A stretch of 64,000 nt of DNA from Halosolutus halophilus (GTDB lineage: Archaea > Halobacteriota > Halobacteria > Halobacteriales > Natrialbaceae). Of this stretch, positions 34,068 through 43,183 are shown piece by piece. Position 1 is the first letter of the stretch. Every line of letters begins with the position of its first letter. Location: assembly GCF_022869805.1 (NCBI RefSeq), contig NZ_CP094974.1, forward strand, positions 434,001 to 498,000, given 5' to 3'. Made by a program: the position numbers and the translations under genes. The notes beneath the pieces were generated by a model, which saw only the letters and a list, made by a program, of their open reading frames with translations, searched no databases and was not told the origin of the DNA.

Positions 34068-34906
34068 CCGCCGATCCGACACCGTCCCCCGACGGCACGA
34101 CCACGACGCTCGCGCTCGCACAACTCGAAATCGAACCCGGGAGAGTCGATTCCAACGTCGATCGGGCCCTCGACGCAGTGTCGCGGGCGGCGGCCCGCGG
34201 CGCGGACCTCGTCGCCCTGCCGGAGCTGTTCAACGTCGGCTACTTCGCGTTCGATCGGTACGAACGACAATCGGAACCGTTCGAGGGGGAGACGTTCACC
34301 CGACTCCGCGAGGCGGCCGCGGACCACGGGATCGCGGTCCTCGCGGGTTCGATCGTCGAGGATGTCGCGGCGACCGAATCCGTCGCGACGCCGGCCGACG
34401 AGGGGCTGGCGAACACCGCCGCGCTGTTCGACGGGGACGGTGACCTCCAGCTCGTCTACCGGAAACACCACCTGTTCGGCTACGAGTCCGCGGAATCGGA
34501 CCTGCTCGTCCCCGGGGAGTGCGTCGAGACGGCCGAGATCGGTCCCTTCACCGTCGGCGTGACGACCTGTTACGACCTTCGGTTCCCGGAACTCTACCGG
34601 CGGCTGGTCGACTCGGGTGCCGACCTCGTGCTCGTCCCCAGCGCGTGGCCGTACCCGCGGATCGAACACTGGCAGACGCTCTCGCGCGCAAGGGCGATCG
34701 AAAACCAGTGTTTCGTCGCGACGATCAACGGCAGCGGCGAGTTCGAGGACGCGACGCTGCTCGGTCGATCGACCGTCTATGACCCCTGGGGCGTCCCGAT
34801 CGCGTCCAGCGGCGACGATCCGGCGCTCGTGCTGGCGGACGTCGACCTCGACGCGGTCACCGCAGTTCGAGACGAGTTCCCGGCGCTTCGCGATCGTCGG
34901 CTCTGA
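34064..34906 (+). CDS. Carbon-nitrogen hydrolase (nitrilase superfamily, omega-amidase-like)
   Basis: 280-residue cytoplasmic amidohydrolase with the Glu-Lys-Cys triad visible: Glu in LVALPELFNVGYF, Lys in VYRKHHLFGYE, Cys in VTTCYDLRFPELYR. The late segment WPYPRIEHWQTLSRARAIENQCFVATIN is the family's substrate-loop region. Close relatives are Nit2/omega-amidase and carbamoyl-type hydrolases that remove ammonia from small amides. It overlaps the preceding SRPBCC gene and is followed by a hairpin plus T-tract terminator candidate. Exact substrate unknown. Confidence 0.9.
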   Translation: MTADPTPSPDGTTTTLALAQLEIEPGRVDSNVDRALDAVSRAAARGADLVALPELFNVGYFAFDRYERQSEPFEGETFTRLREAAADHGIAVLAGSIVEDVAATESVATPADEGLANTAALFDGDGDLQLVYRKHHLFGYESAESDLLVPGECVETAEIGPFTVGVTTCYDLRFPELYRRLVDSGADLVLVPSAWPYPRIEHWQTLSRARAIENQCFVATINGSGEFEDATLLGRSTVYDPWGVPIASSGDDPALVLADVDLDAVTAVRDEFPALRDRRL

Positions 34907-35254
34907 GTCGGTTTTCGCGCTTCGCGGTCGCCGGCTCCCGTTGCGAAACCGGATCGGTTGCAGCCGATCGCTGACTTTTTAATCACGCCTCGCTTTGATT
35001 ACGATGCCGGCATAGGCGCTTTTCACGTCTCACCGGCACTGCGCGTCGCTCCGGCCCGTCGCACCGCTCGTTCCCGGGAACGAGCACGCCCGTCTCCTCG
35101 TCCACACCTTTCGCCACTCTCGTTTCGTCCCGAACACCGTCCAGCGTCGAGTCATATCGCTCGAATTCGTCGCGATGGCGCGATTCGAGCGACTGATCGG
35201 TTTCCGATACTGGCCGACGTGGGGGATCGATCGACGGCGCTCGGATCCCCTCTG
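34907..35254. other. Gap after the nitrilase-family gene
   Basis: About 350 bases between convergent genes. Apart from a terminator candidate at 34952-34980 I see only chance frames. Mean GC is high with no promoter-like stretch other than the T-tract. Confidence 0.6.
34952..34980 (+). terminator. Hairpin plus T-tract terminator candidate
   Basis: GATCGG, loop TTGCAG, CCGATC, followed after six bases by TTTTT (34976-34980). It lies 45 bases after the stop of the nitrilase-family gene on the same strand. Confidence 0.45.
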
Positions 35255-35791
35255 TCAGTCGGATCCGGATACCTCGGCGGGGCCGTCACCACGTCGATCG
35301 AGCGCCCACACGACCGCGGCGCAGCAACCGGCGACGAGCACCGGCCACCGATCGCTGCTCAGGTAAAGCCCGCCCGCCGGCGGCCGGTAGTCGGTGAGCG
35401 GCCAGAAGACGGCGTAGGCGTACCCCGTGGGCGTCAGGAGGAGGACGTCGAGGACGTGGTGGGAAACGGCACCGATCGCGAACAGGGCGATCGCCTGCTT
35501 GCGATAGGCGGGAGCCAGGAGGAGCGAGCCGAGCCCGACGACGAGCGCGGAGCCGCCGACGGTGTGCAGCGGAGACCAGGTAACCGGCACGCCGAGTGTC
35601 GATGCGACGAGGCCGCCGGGCAGCACGAGCTGGAGTTTCACGAAGTCCGGGGACAGCGCCCCGATCGTGACCAGCGTGACGTGTGCCGGTCGCAGTGACT
35701 CGTCTCTGAACGAGAGGAGCATCCCGATGACGTAGCCGACGAGGACGTGGGTGAGCAGGTCAGGCACGGCGTTCACCCCCGTCCCCATCAC
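35255..35791 (-). CDS. YdjM-like membrane-bound metal-dependent hydrolase
   Basis: 178-residue protein with about five hydrophobic segments and conserved polar motifs of the LexA-regulated YdjM family: PDLLTHVLVGYVIG at the N-terminus, GALSPDFVK, SPLHTVGGSALV near residue 75 and AIGAVSHHVLDVLLL near residue 110. The His and Asp residues in these motifs would bind metal. Function in archaea is unknown. Its start overlaps the end of the upstream gene by about 30 bases, indicating a two-gene operon. A second member of the family is encoded at 62891. Confidence 0.85.
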   Translation of the reverse strand: MMGTGVNAVPDLLTHVLVGYVIGMLLSFRDESLRPAHVTLVTIGALSPDFVKLQLVLPGGLVASTLGVPVTWSPLHTVGGSALVVGLGSLLLAPAYRKQAIALFAIGAVSHHVLDVLLLTPTGYAYAVFWPLTDYRPPAGGLYLSSDRWPVLVAGCCAAVVWALDRRGDGPAEVSGSD

Positions 35792-36317
35792 CGCGAGGGT
35801 GATCCTGCGGAGTGGCTGATTCGTCCCGCGGCGCGAACGCGAGCGTCGTCCGATCGAAGCGCCAGTCCCGGAGCCATCGGCTGGCGACCCAGAGCCCGCC
35901 CACGAGCGAGACGCCGAGCATGTAGTACGTCTCGGACGGCTCCCGGGTCGTCGTCCGCTCGACGACGAGCGTCGATTCGTCCTCGAGCCTGCCGAAGGCG
36001 GTCACGCGATCGCCTCGTTCGAGCGGTCCGTCGGCGTTCTGGAGGTGATCGTTCGCACCCGCGAGGGTGAACCGTCCGTACCCGCTGGCACGGGTCGCGA
36101 TCACGATGGGGTCGGTGTCGACGACGAAGCCACCGAGGACGACCTGTTCACCCACGTACGTCTCGGGCGACGGCGTCACATCGACTTCGTCGGGGTACTC
36201 GCTCGTCGTCGGATCGCCGGGCGTCGCACCCGCCCAGACCAGACAGCCTGCCAGGAGAACGACGAGGACCAGGGCAGCGAGAGTCCGTCCGCGTTGTCCA
36301 GCCAGACGATGCTGCAT
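35760..36317 (-). CDS. Membrane-anchored protein with OB-fold-like extracellular region
   Basis: 185 residues from the second ATG (MQHRLAGQRGRTLAAL), or nine longer from 36344. A hydrophobic signal/anchor AALVLVVLLAGCLVWAGA comes first, then a domain with VTPSPETYVGEQVVLGGFVV, RASGYGRFTLAGA and GPLERGDRVTAFGRLEDEST, whose short beta strands suggest an OB fold. A second hydrophobic span YYMLGVSLVGGLWVASRWL precedes an acidic, Arg-containing tail. The family is unknown to me. It overlaps the YdjM-like gene downstream. Confidence 0.65.
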   Translation of the reverse strand: MQHRLAGQRGRTLAALVLVVLLAGCLVWAGATPGDPTTSEYPDEVDVTPSPETYVGEQVVLGGFVVDTDPIVIATRASGYGRFTLAGANDHLQNADGPLERGDRVTAFGRLEDESTLVVERTTTREPSETYYMLGVSLVGGLWVASRWLRDWRFDRTTLAFAPRDESATPQDHPRGDGDGGERRA

Positions 36318-36416
36318 TCGTTCTCCGAAGAGATGTAGCTGCACGAAATGTCTTCCGTTCCAGTCGCCAGTGGTCGGTCAGCCGACGGAGTGCTACGGCG
36401 CGATCACGCGGAGTGG

Positions 36417-36461
36417 GTCCCAGGGGATACGCGACCGATCGCGTCCCAAGGGATATGCGAC
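36417..36461 (+). repeat. Imperfect tandem repeat upstream of pcm
   Basis: GTCCCAGGGGATACGCGAC (36417-36435) and GTCCCAAGGGATATGCGAC (36443-36461) match at 17 of 19 bases with a 26-base period, and end 20 bases before the pcm ATG. A duplicated promoter or regulator site is likely; chance duplication is possible. Confidence 0.55.
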
Positions 36462-36481
36462 GGACTCACGTAGCACGGCCT

Positions 36482-37144
36482 ATGGACGATCGTGCGGACG
36501 CCCGCGACCGGCTCGTCGATCGACTCCAGCGATCCGGCCCGATTCGCTCGTCCCGTGTCGCCGACGCCGTGCGGACGGTCCCGCGCCACGTCTTCGTCCC
36601 CGAGGACGAGCGCGATCGCGCCTACGAAGACGCGCCGTTGCCGATCGGCCACGAGCAGGAGATCACCGCGCCGCACCTCGTCGGGCGGATGGCCGATCTC
36701 CTCGACCTCGAACCCGGCACGTCGGTCCTCGAAATCGGCGCCGGGAGCGGGTATCACGCCGCAGTCGTCGCGGAACTCGTCGGGGCCGATCACGTCGTCA
36801 CGGTCGAGCGCGTCCCCGACCTGGCCAGGCTGGCTCGTCGGAACCTCGATCGGGCGGGCTACGATGACGTCGCGCTCCTCGTCGGGGACGGGTCGCGAGG
36901 GCTGCCCGGCGGCGCCCCGTACGATCGGATCAACGTCACGTGCGCCGCACCCGAGATTCCGGAGCCGCTGCTCGATCAACTCGCGAACGGCGGCCGGATG
37001 ACCGTTCCGCTGGGCGACGCCCCGCGCGGATCCCACACGCTCTACCTGGTCGAAAAGGGCGACGACGGCGTCGATCGGACGTCTCACGGCGGGGTGCGGT
37101 TCGTGCCGCTCGTCGGTGCGCACGGGTTTTCGACGGCGGATTGA
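36482..37144 (+). CDS. pcm: Protein-L-isoaspartate O-methyltransferase
   Basis: S-adenosylmethionine-dependent repair of isoaspartyl residues in damaged proteins; cytoplasmic, 220 residues, normal length. The N-terminal helical part contains VPRHVFVPEDERDRAYEDAPLPIGHEQEITAPHLVGRM in family order, and motif I is VLEIGAGSGYHAAVVAEL. Motif post-I VVTVERVPDLARLARRNL follows. The end GGVRFVPLVGAHGF is also characteristic. ATG at 36482 is the natural start; a longer in-frame ATG at 36413 would start inside the tandem repeat. Confidence 0.95.
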   Translation: MDDRADARDRLVDRLQRSGPIRSSRVADAVRTVPRHVFVPEDERDRAYEDAPLPIGHEQEITAPHLVGRMADLLDLEPGTSVLEIGAGSGYHAAVVAELVGADHVVTVERVPDLARLARRNLDRAGYDDVALLVGDGSRGLPGGAPYDRINVTCAAPEIPEPLLDQLANGGRMTVPLGDAPRGSHTLYLVEKGDDGVDRTSHGGVRFVPLVGAHGFSTAD

Positions 37145-37251
37145 ACGGCGGGTCCGTACGGACGGTCCGTGGGCCCCAGTGCGTCCCGGAACTACAGGTG
37201 CTGACCGCCTACTCGTGCCCGTCAGCGCATCGACCGGGTTCGATGTCCGTC

Positions 37252-38148
37252 TTACGCGATGAGGTGGTCGACGAACCAGTCCCGGGCCGCCTCACTGGAT
37301 TCGTCGAACTTCTCGACGTACGCTTCGAAGTGGCCTCCATCGAGCGTCACGAGTTTTTTCGGCTCGCGCGCTCGCTCGTACGTCTCGAACGCTTTATCGG
37401 CGACTGCGAGATCGTCCTCTGCTGCGACGATCAGCAGCAGCGGGGTGGGACTGATCTGCTCGACGTAGTCGATCGGCGCGTACTCGGCCAGCATCTCGAT
37501 CGTCCTGAGCGTCACCTCGTTTTCCCAGTTCGGGGCGCGCTTCTCTTTCGTCTCGGTAAACCACTCGTAGGAGTCCTGCGTGGGTAACGCCGCTTCCCCG
37601 AGCAGGTCTTCGGAGACGACGGGCACCATCTCCGGGTCCTCGTCCCGGAAGCGGGCGCGGCGATCCTGATCGAACTGCTTCCGGTATTCCGTCATGATGT
37701 CCGGCCGCACGAGCCGGCGGACGTTGTGGTAGCCGTCCGTCAGTGGCGCCTGGGAGACGACGGCGCTGACCCGGTTCTCGAGCGCACCGACCGTGAGCAC
37801 GTGCCCACCGCTGTAACTCGATCCCCAGATTCCAATCCGGTCACCGTCGACCTCGTCTCGGGTCTCCGCGTACGTGATCGCGTGCCGGTAGTCCCGGACC
37901 TGTTGCCACGGATCGATCTCGTACCGTGGCTCACCCTCGCTTTCACCGAAGTTCCGGTTGTCGAAGACGAGCGCGCCGAGGCCGGCCTCCGCGAACACCT
38001 CGGCGTACTCGTCGAGGTACATCTCCTTGACCGCTGAGAACCCGTGTGCCATTACGATCGTCGGCACTGGTTCGTCCGTTTCGTCCGGCGTATAAAGCCA
38101 GCCACGCAGGACGTCCCCTTCGGCCTCGAATTCGATGTCTTCTCGCAT
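37252..38148 (-). CDS. Alpha/beta hydrolase (dienelactone hydrolase/X-Pro dipeptidyl-peptidase-like)
   Basis: 298-residue soluble hydrolase from ATG 38148 (MREDIEFEAEGD). Family features: TIVMAHGFSAVKEMYLDEYAEVFAEAG (oxyanion hole HGF), GLGALVFDNRNFGESEGEPR, nucleophile elbow GIWGSSYSGGHVL with Ser in GSSYSGG, the Asp in VAAEDDLAV and the His in LDGGHFEAYV, completing a catalytic triad. Substrate unknown; esters or peptides are likely. ATG 38178 adds ten residues but lies too close to the TATA-like GAATATGCTA at about 38187-38196. Confidence 0.88.
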   Translation of the reverse strand: MREDIEFEAEGDVLRGWLYTPDETDEPVPTIVMAHGFSAVKEMYLDEYAEVFAEAGLGALVFDNRNFGESEGEPRYEIDPWQQVRDYRHAITYAETRDEVDGDRIGIWGSSYSGGHVLTVGALENRVSAVVSQAPLTDGYHNVRRLVRPDIMTEYRKQFDQDRRARFRDEDPEMVPVVSEDLLGEAALPTQDSYEWFTETKEKRAPNWENEVTLRTIEMLAEYAPIDYVEQISPTPLLLIVAAEDDLAVADKAFETYERAREPKKLVTLDGGHFEAYVEKFDESSEAARDWFVDHLIA

Positions 38149-38385
38149 GGTGCGGTATAGCACAGTATCGCCGAACATCTATGTTAGCATATTCACATTA
38201 TGATGGAGTGGGTCACAGGGGAGTAACCAATGGTGATTTAATCTGTGAGTCTTCTCCACGGTGCGTGCCGTGGATACTATCCGTCCGCTGGACGGTTCGT
38301 GATCTTCGTTACGAATCGACGCCCGCGTCTCGGAACCCCGAACACCAAAGCACCTGCTCCGGGTACGTCCACACGGGACGTGCAC

Positions 38386-39570
38386 ATGAACCGAACGCGA
38401 CGAGCCGTGCTCCGGACGGCGGGCGTTGCTGGACTCGCCGGGTTCGCGACCGCCTCCGAAGCACGGTCCGGGGAGGACGACTACGACTCGATCCGGGTTC
38501 CCCAGACCCACCCGACGATCCAGGATGCGGTCGACGACGCCGACGCTGGGGACCTCGTCCTCGTGGACGCGGGGACGTACGACGAGGCGATCGAGGTCTC
38601 GACGCCGGGGCTCACGATCCGCGGGGTCGATCGCAACGACGTCGTGCTCGACGGCGGGTTCGAGCGGCGGGACGGCGTCTACGTGGAGGCGGACGGCGTC
38701 GCGATCGAGAACCTGACCGCCCGCCACTACGTCGGCAACGGGTTCTACTGGCGGGACGTCGAGGGATTTCGGGGGAGCTACCTGACGGCGTACAACAACG
38801 CGGATTACGGACTCTACGCGTACCGCTCTCGCGACGGTCGATTCGAGCAAAGCTACGCGTCGGGCCACACCGACGCCGGGTTCTACCTCGGTCGGAACGA
38901 CCCGTTCGAGGCGATCATTACGGACGTGATCGCCGAACACAACGGTCTGGGATACTCGGGCACGAGCGCGGGAGGCGACCTGACGATCAGGGATTCGGTC
39001 TGGCGGCACAACAGGGCGGGGATCGTTCCGCACACGCTGGACGAGGGGGATCCGCCGCAGCGATCGTCCCGTATCGTGGACAACGAGGTGTACGAAAACG
39101 ATAACCGCGACGCGCCCGCCAAGCCGCTCACCTATCCGGTGTTCGGGACTGGAATCCTCGTCTGGGGTGGCCGGGACAACCTGATCGAGGACAACGAGGT
39201 CCACGATCACGAGCACTTCGGCATCGCCGTCGAACCCAACGTCGTCGAGCCGTCGGGAAACGTCGTCCGGGAGAACAGCGTCTCCGGGTCGGGGACGGCG
39301 GACCTCGCGCTCGGGGACCCCGCGGGAGCCGACAATCGATTCGCGGGCAACGAGTTCTCGACGAGTCGCCCGCCGAACATCGAACGCGACGCGAGCGACG
39401 GCGATCCCGCCGTCACCGACCTGTTCGAAGCCCAGGAGCGCCGCGCCGATCGAGGCGACGTTCCGGCGGGTGACTGGCGTGATCAGCCGACGCCGGCGGC
39501 GCAGCCGACGATGCCGGAGCCGGAGGCACCACCGCGTCCGGCAGCGAAAACGGCGTCGTGGACGGAGTAG
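38386..39570 (+). CDS. Tat-secreted right-handed beta-helix protein
   Basis: 394-residue secreted protein. The twin-arginine signal is MNRTRRAVLRTAGVAGLAGF followed by ATASEARS. The mature part opens with the periplasmic-copper-binding/NosD-like entry IRVPQTHPTIQDAVDDADAGDLVLVDAGTYDEA, then parallel beta-helix rungs such as GVYVEADGVAIENLTARHY, LYAYRSRDGRFEQSYASGH and NLIEDNEVHDHEHFGIAVEP. The C-terminal 60 residues are Pro/Ala-rich and unstructured. Proteins of this fold bind or cleave polysaccharides; no catalytic residues can be identified. The ATG at 38386 is chosen because it starts the signal peptide. Confidence 0.88.
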   Translation: MNRTRRAVLRTAGVAGLAGFATASEARSGEDDYDSIRVPQTHPTIQDAVDDADAGDLVLVDAGTYDEAIEVSTPGLTIRGVDRNDVVLDGGFERRDGVYVEADGVAIENLTARHYVGNGFYWRDVEGFRGSYLTAYNNADYGLYAYRSRDGRFEQSYASGHTDAGFYLGRNDPFEAIITDVIAEHNGLGYSGTSAGGDLTIRDSVWRHNRAGIVPHTLDEGDPPQRSSRIVDNEVYENDNRDAPAKPLTYPVFGTGILVWGGRDNLIEDNEVHDHEHFGIAVEPNVVEPSGNVVRENSVSGSGTADLALGDPAGADNRFAGNEFSTSRPPNIERDASDGDPAVTDLFEAQERRADRGDVPAGDWRDQPTPAAQPTMPEPEAPPRPAAKTASWTE

Positions 39571-39879
39571 TCTGCCGGATGGTCGGTTCGTCTTCCGCCT
39601 GACGGGCGGCCGGCTGTCACGCCAGTTGTGGTGGGCCTCCGAGCTACGCCAGGTGATTCGCGTCTGCATCGTCGGCGATACCGTCTCTGCGGCCCGCGAT
39701 ACGAAGACCGTCCCTCGCAGATCGGAGTTCGAATTGCTGATCGGCCGGGATCGGGTGCGTCTCGACGCGCTCGGGGAGCGACGTCACCCGAACGATTATG
39801 CTGGTTGTTATCGTAGCACGCGCTGCGCGTCGGTGACCCCGCTCGCTTCCCACAGCGGCGCGTACTCCAGGTGAATCCC
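39571..39879. other. Gap between beta-helix gene and thiamine-binding gene
   Basis: About 310 bases with only short arginine-rich frames on either strand. I looked for a TPP-type riboswitch because the next gene binds thiamine and saw none of its conserved blocks. No clear TATA element either; the AT-richest patch is ACGATTATGCTGGTTGTTAT near 39791. Confidence 0.55.
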
Positions 39880-40191
39880 ATGACAGTCATCGCAAGATTC
39901 GAGGTCATCCCCGTCCACGACGGGAGCCTCTCCGAGAACATCGCACAGGCGATCGACGCGCTCGACGAGTTCGACGTCTCGTACGAACTGACCGCGACCG
40001 ATACGGTCGTCGAAGCCGACGAGGTCGACGAGGTGTTCGACGCCGTCCTGGCGGCACACGACGCGGTCGAGAGCGATCGCATCATCACCTCGCTCGAAGT
40101 CGACGAGTACCAGGGCCGCGACCAGGGGGCCGAGGATCGCGTCGAGTCGGTCGCCAGCGTCCTCGGTCACGAGCCCAGACGCGAACGGTGA
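39880..40191 (+). CDS. MTH1187/YkoF-type thiamine-binding protein
   Basis: 103-residue cytoplasmic ferredoxin-like protein: VIARFEVIPVHDGSLSENIAQAIDALDEFDVSYELTATDTVVEAD is the MTH1187 signature region, with the second half VFDAVLAAHDAVESDRIITSLEVDEYQGRD. The C-terminus ends in a Val/Ala/Glu helix. Members bind thiamine or its pyrimidine moiety and assemble as tetramers; they may serve salvage. ATG at 39880 fits the family better than the GTG nine bases earlier. No other thiamine genes adjoin. Confidence 0.85.
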   Translation: MTVIARFEVIPVHDGSLSENIAQAIDALDEFDVSYELTATDTVVEADEVDEVFDAVLAAHDAVESDRIITSLEVDEYQGRDQGAEDRVESVASVLGHEPRRER

Positions 40192-40401
40192 GCGGCCTCG
40201 TGCGCCGGTCCGAGACGGCTTCGGTCGCACCCGGCTACCTCCCGCCGCCGGGTCGTCGTTTTTCACGGGGTTTGGTATCCGGCTGACACGCGAGACGCCG
40301 TCGATCGGACGATCCGGGACGGCGGTGACGATCGAACCCGCCTCCGCTACGACCGACCAACCGAACCGACAGTTCGTCGGATAGGCCGCGCCGATCGGGC
40401 G

Positions 40402-41934
40402 TCATTTCCACCAGTACGCCGGCGTGAGGATGACCAGGACCGTGAGGATCTCCAGACGACCGATCCACATGAGAAACACCATGTAGAGTCTCGCCGTCTC
40501 CGAGAACGGCAGATAGTTGTTCATCGGACCGACGATCCCGAAGCCCGGGCCGATGTTCCCGAGGGTCGCCATCGTCGTGCTCATCACTTCCAGCGTCGAC
40601 AGCGAGAGCCCGTGCCGGACCGTATCGAAGTAGATGAGCACCGTGGAGACGGCGAACAGGAGGAGAAACAGCAGCGTGAACGCAAGGAGCCCGTGAACCG
40701 TGTCCTCGTCCAGTACCTCGCTGGACGTGCGGATCGGTACCACCGCGTCGGGGTGGACGTCCGTGTACAGTTCGCGGCGGATGACGCGCTGGATCACGTA
40801 CCACCGGATGATCTTGACCGAACCGGCGGCGGACCCGACGGAGCCACCGAGGAACATGGCGAACAGTAACACGGTCTGGGTCGGAGTACTCCACGAATTG
40901 AAGTCCATGCTGGCGTATCCGGTCGTGGTGATGAACGCCAGCGACTGGAACAGGGCGTGCCGGGCCGACGATTCGACGTCGCCGGCGAGTGGCCCGACGT
41001 TCACCGGCGTTTCGGCCACCCCGAGTCCGGTGGCCAGGAAGACGAGGAGGATCGCGCCGACGATCCCGATCGCACCAACGTACGATCGGAACTCGGAATT
41101 GCCGAACAGGCGGTCCGGGTCCCCGTTGAACGCGTGCCAGAACAGGGCGAAATTTGTACCGGCGACGAGCATGAACGCCATCGCCGTCCACTGTATCGCC
41201 GGACTGAACACCTCCATGCTCCGCGCTTCGGGCGAAAACCCGCCCGTCGGCATCGTCGTGAAGGCGTGAGCCACGGCGTTGTAGAACGTCATGTTCGGGG
41301 CCGTCCCGACCAGGTGCAGGCCGTAATACAGCCCGAATACCAGCAGTGTGAACCCGACGTAGATCTGCCAGAGCATCCGTGCGGTCTCCCTGATCCCCGG
41401 CGTGAGCCGCTCGATGCTGAATCCAGGTGCTTCCTCCTCCATCACCTGCGCGCCACCGACGGACAGCTGTGGCAGAATTGCGACCATCAGCACGATGATC
41501 CCCATCCCGCCGAGCCACTGGGTGAGCTGTCGCCACATGAGGATCGATCGGGAGTGGCGCTCGAACGAAATCTCCCCGAGGACCGTCGCACCGGTCGTCG
41601 TAAAGCCACTCATGCTCTCGAAGAGCGCGTTCACGGGCATCGCGACCGTTCCCTGTCCCGCGACGAGGTACGGGAGGGAACCCAGGAGCGGCACGGCAAG
41701 CCACGTCAGGGCGACGAACAGGAATCCCTCGCGGTGGCCGAGTTCCGGTTTCGGGTGGAGCCGTTCGAGCCCGGCACCGACGACGATTGCGACGGCGATC
41801 GTGAGGGCGAACGGAAGGACGCTCTCCCCGTACTCGATCGCGACGGTGAGCGGAACGAAAAGCGGGATACTCATATACTTCAGCACGGTCCCGACGAGAC
41901 TCAGCGAGATACGGTACTCAACGTGGGTATCCAT
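40402..41934 (-). CDS. trkH: TrkH/KtrB family potassium transporter subunit
   Basis: 510-residue integral membrane protein with the fourfold M1-P-M2 architecture of Trk/Ktr/HKT. Selectivity-filter regions are visible as SMSGFTTTGATVLG near residue 108, AFTTMPTGGFSP near residue 220, FITTTGYASMDFNSW near residue 335 and ATLGNIGPGFG near residue 455, each with the expected glycine. It carries out K+ uptake, important for the salt-in strategy. No trkA gene adjoins, although a CBS-domain protein is encoded upstream on the same strand. The final TPAYWWK is a typical short cytoplasmic C-terminus. Confidence 0.95.
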   Translation of the reverse strand: MDTHVEYRISLSLVGTVLKYMSIPLFVPLTVAIEYGESVLPFALTIAVAIVVGAGLERLHPKPELGHREGFLFVALTWLAVPLLGSLPYLVAGQGTVAMPVNALFESMSGFTTTGATVLGEISFERHSRSILMWRQLTQWLGGMGIIVLMVAILPQLSVGGAQVMEEEAPGFSIERLTPGIRETARMLWQIYVGFTLLVFGLYYGLHLVGTAPNMTFYNAVAHAFTTMPTGGFSPEARSMEVFSPAIQWTAMAFMLVAGTNFALFWHAFNGDPDRLFGNSEFRSYVGAIGIVGAILLVFLATGLGVAETPVNVGPLAGDVESSARHALFQSLAFITTTGYASMDFNSWSTPTQTVLLFAMFLGGSVGSAAGSVKIIRWYVIQRVIRRELYTDVHPDAVVPIRTSSEVLDEDTVHGLLAFTLLFLLLFAVSTVLIYFDTVRHGLSLSTLEVMSTTMATLGNIGPGFGIVGPMNNYLPFSETARLYMVFLMWIGRLEILTVLVILTPAYWWK

Positions 41935-42101
41935 CGACGCCGTATCCTGCGCTCCGGAGGGTGTTGATATTTACGTCCAGCCGCGAGAGGGGGCCTGCCA
42001 GCAACCGCTCACTAGGGCCCCACCGGCACGCGGGCTTCTATCGGCGGCCGCGGCACGGACGAGCACGGACCGAGCACCGCCGTGTCGGCGGCGGAACGCG
42101 G

Positions 42102-42536
42102 TCAGGTGTGTTCGTAGGGCGGTATTTCGGCTTCGACGACGTCGCCGAGCAGCCTGAGTTCTCGGCCGAGAAGGATAACGAAGTCGTCGAACGTGACGAT
42201 TCCGGCGAGCCGTCCGTCCGAATCGGTGGCCGGGATCCGTCGCACGTTCGACTCCTCCATCGCACGGAGCACGTCGAAGATACCGCTCTCGGCGTCGACC
42301 GTCACGAGGTCGTCGCTCATCACGTCTTCGGCGGTCACCGACGATGGGTCGTTCCCCTGGGAGACCGTCTCGATCGTGATATCGCGATCGGTCACGATCC
42401 CCTGCGGGCGATCGTCGGTAACGATCACGACACTGCCGACGTCCTCCGCTTCCATCCGCTCCGCCAGTTCGGTAAGCGAGGTATCTGGTGATGCGGTCAC
42501 GACCCGTTCGCGGACGATTGACCTGATTTCGGGCAT
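42102..42536 (-). CDS. CBS-domain pair protein
   Basis: 144-residue cytoplasmic protein with two CBS motifs: MPEIRSIVRERVVTASPDTSLTELAERM opens the first, ending VTDRDITIETVSQG, and VMSDDLVTVDAESGIFDVLRAMEESNVRRIPATD starts the second, ending GIVTFDDFVILLG. CBS pairs bind adenine nucleotides and regulate partners. Its place next to trkH suggests, weakly, a role in ion transport control. About 170 bases separate it from trkH. Confidence 0.88.
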   Translation of the reverse strand: MPEIRSIVRERVVTASPDTSLTELAERMEAEDVGSVVIVTDDRPQGIVTDRDITIETVSQGNDPSSVTAEDVMSDDLVTVDAESGIFDVLRAMEESNVRRIPATDSDGRLAGIVTFDDFVILLGRELRLLGDVVEAEIPPYEHT

Positions 42537-42666
42537 GGAGATCCCCTTCCATCGCGCCGGTGCGCGCCACCGGCGGCAGGCGCGTCTACGTGAGGCGGGG
42601 AGATAAACCTCCTATCGCGTCCGATCGACCCGGAACGGACCACCTCCGATCGCGAAGGTGGGCTGC

Positions 42667-42846
42667 TCAGGCGGAATCGGACCCCGCTGCGTCGTACTCG
42701 GCTGCGTCGTACTCCGCGATCTCGATCGACCCACAGACCGGACACGTCCGCTCGGTCGACTCGAGTGTCGTCCCACAGTTCCGACACTCGTAGGTGACGT
42801 CGGGGTCGTCCGACAGCCACCGCCGCACCGCGGCGGTCAGAGACAT
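42667..42846 (-). CDS. Small rubredoxin-like zinc-ribbon protein
   Basis: 59-residue protein from ATG 42846 (MSLTAAVRRWLSDDPDVTYE). Two CxxC knuckles, ECRNCG and TCPVCG, form a zinc ribbon, and an acidic repeat AEYDAAEYDAA ends the chain. This looks like the rubrerythrin-like domain proteins common in haloarchaea. The longer reading frame upstream is basic and unlike haloarchaeal proteins. Function unknown; metal-dependent protein-protein interaction is likely. Confidence 0.7.
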   Translation of the reverse strand: MSLTAAVRRWLSDDPDVTYECRNCGTTLESTERTCPVCGSIEIAEYDAAEYDAAGSDSA

Positions 42847-43183
42847 GTGTCCTGTGGCTCCGAAGTCAACGGAAAAGATTCCGTGCCTTTCAGGTGCGTG
42901 GGTCGGGCCGGTTCGGCGAGCGGTCCGCGAGCCGGATACTCGGCTCCGGTTCGATCGGTGTGACGACCTCGACGCACGCACGACAACGATGTGGGACCGA
43001 CTCGCGGCACTGACCCCCGTCCGTCACCGTGTGCCGTCGCCGGTCGGCTCGCGGACGACCGCTTCGGTGTGGAAAATAGCCCAGCCTTCGACTGCGTCGT
43101 GCTCGATCATCTCGCCCGGCACGTCAGTTGACCGAATGCGGCTTATCACCCGAACGTCGAACGGCGGCGGATGGACCTTGCTG
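42847..43183. other. Gap between zinc-ribbon gene and surface-protein gene
   Basis: About 340 bases with no convincing gene. The left part must hold the promoter of the zinc-ribbon gene (AAAAGATTCC near 42871). The right end contains the palindrome around the stop codon of the surface protein. Confidence 0.55.

Noticed and set aside
39571-39879. TPP riboswitch before the thiamine-binding gene
   Set aside because: None of the conserved riboswitch blocks (CTGAGA, ACC-TGATC-type) is present.
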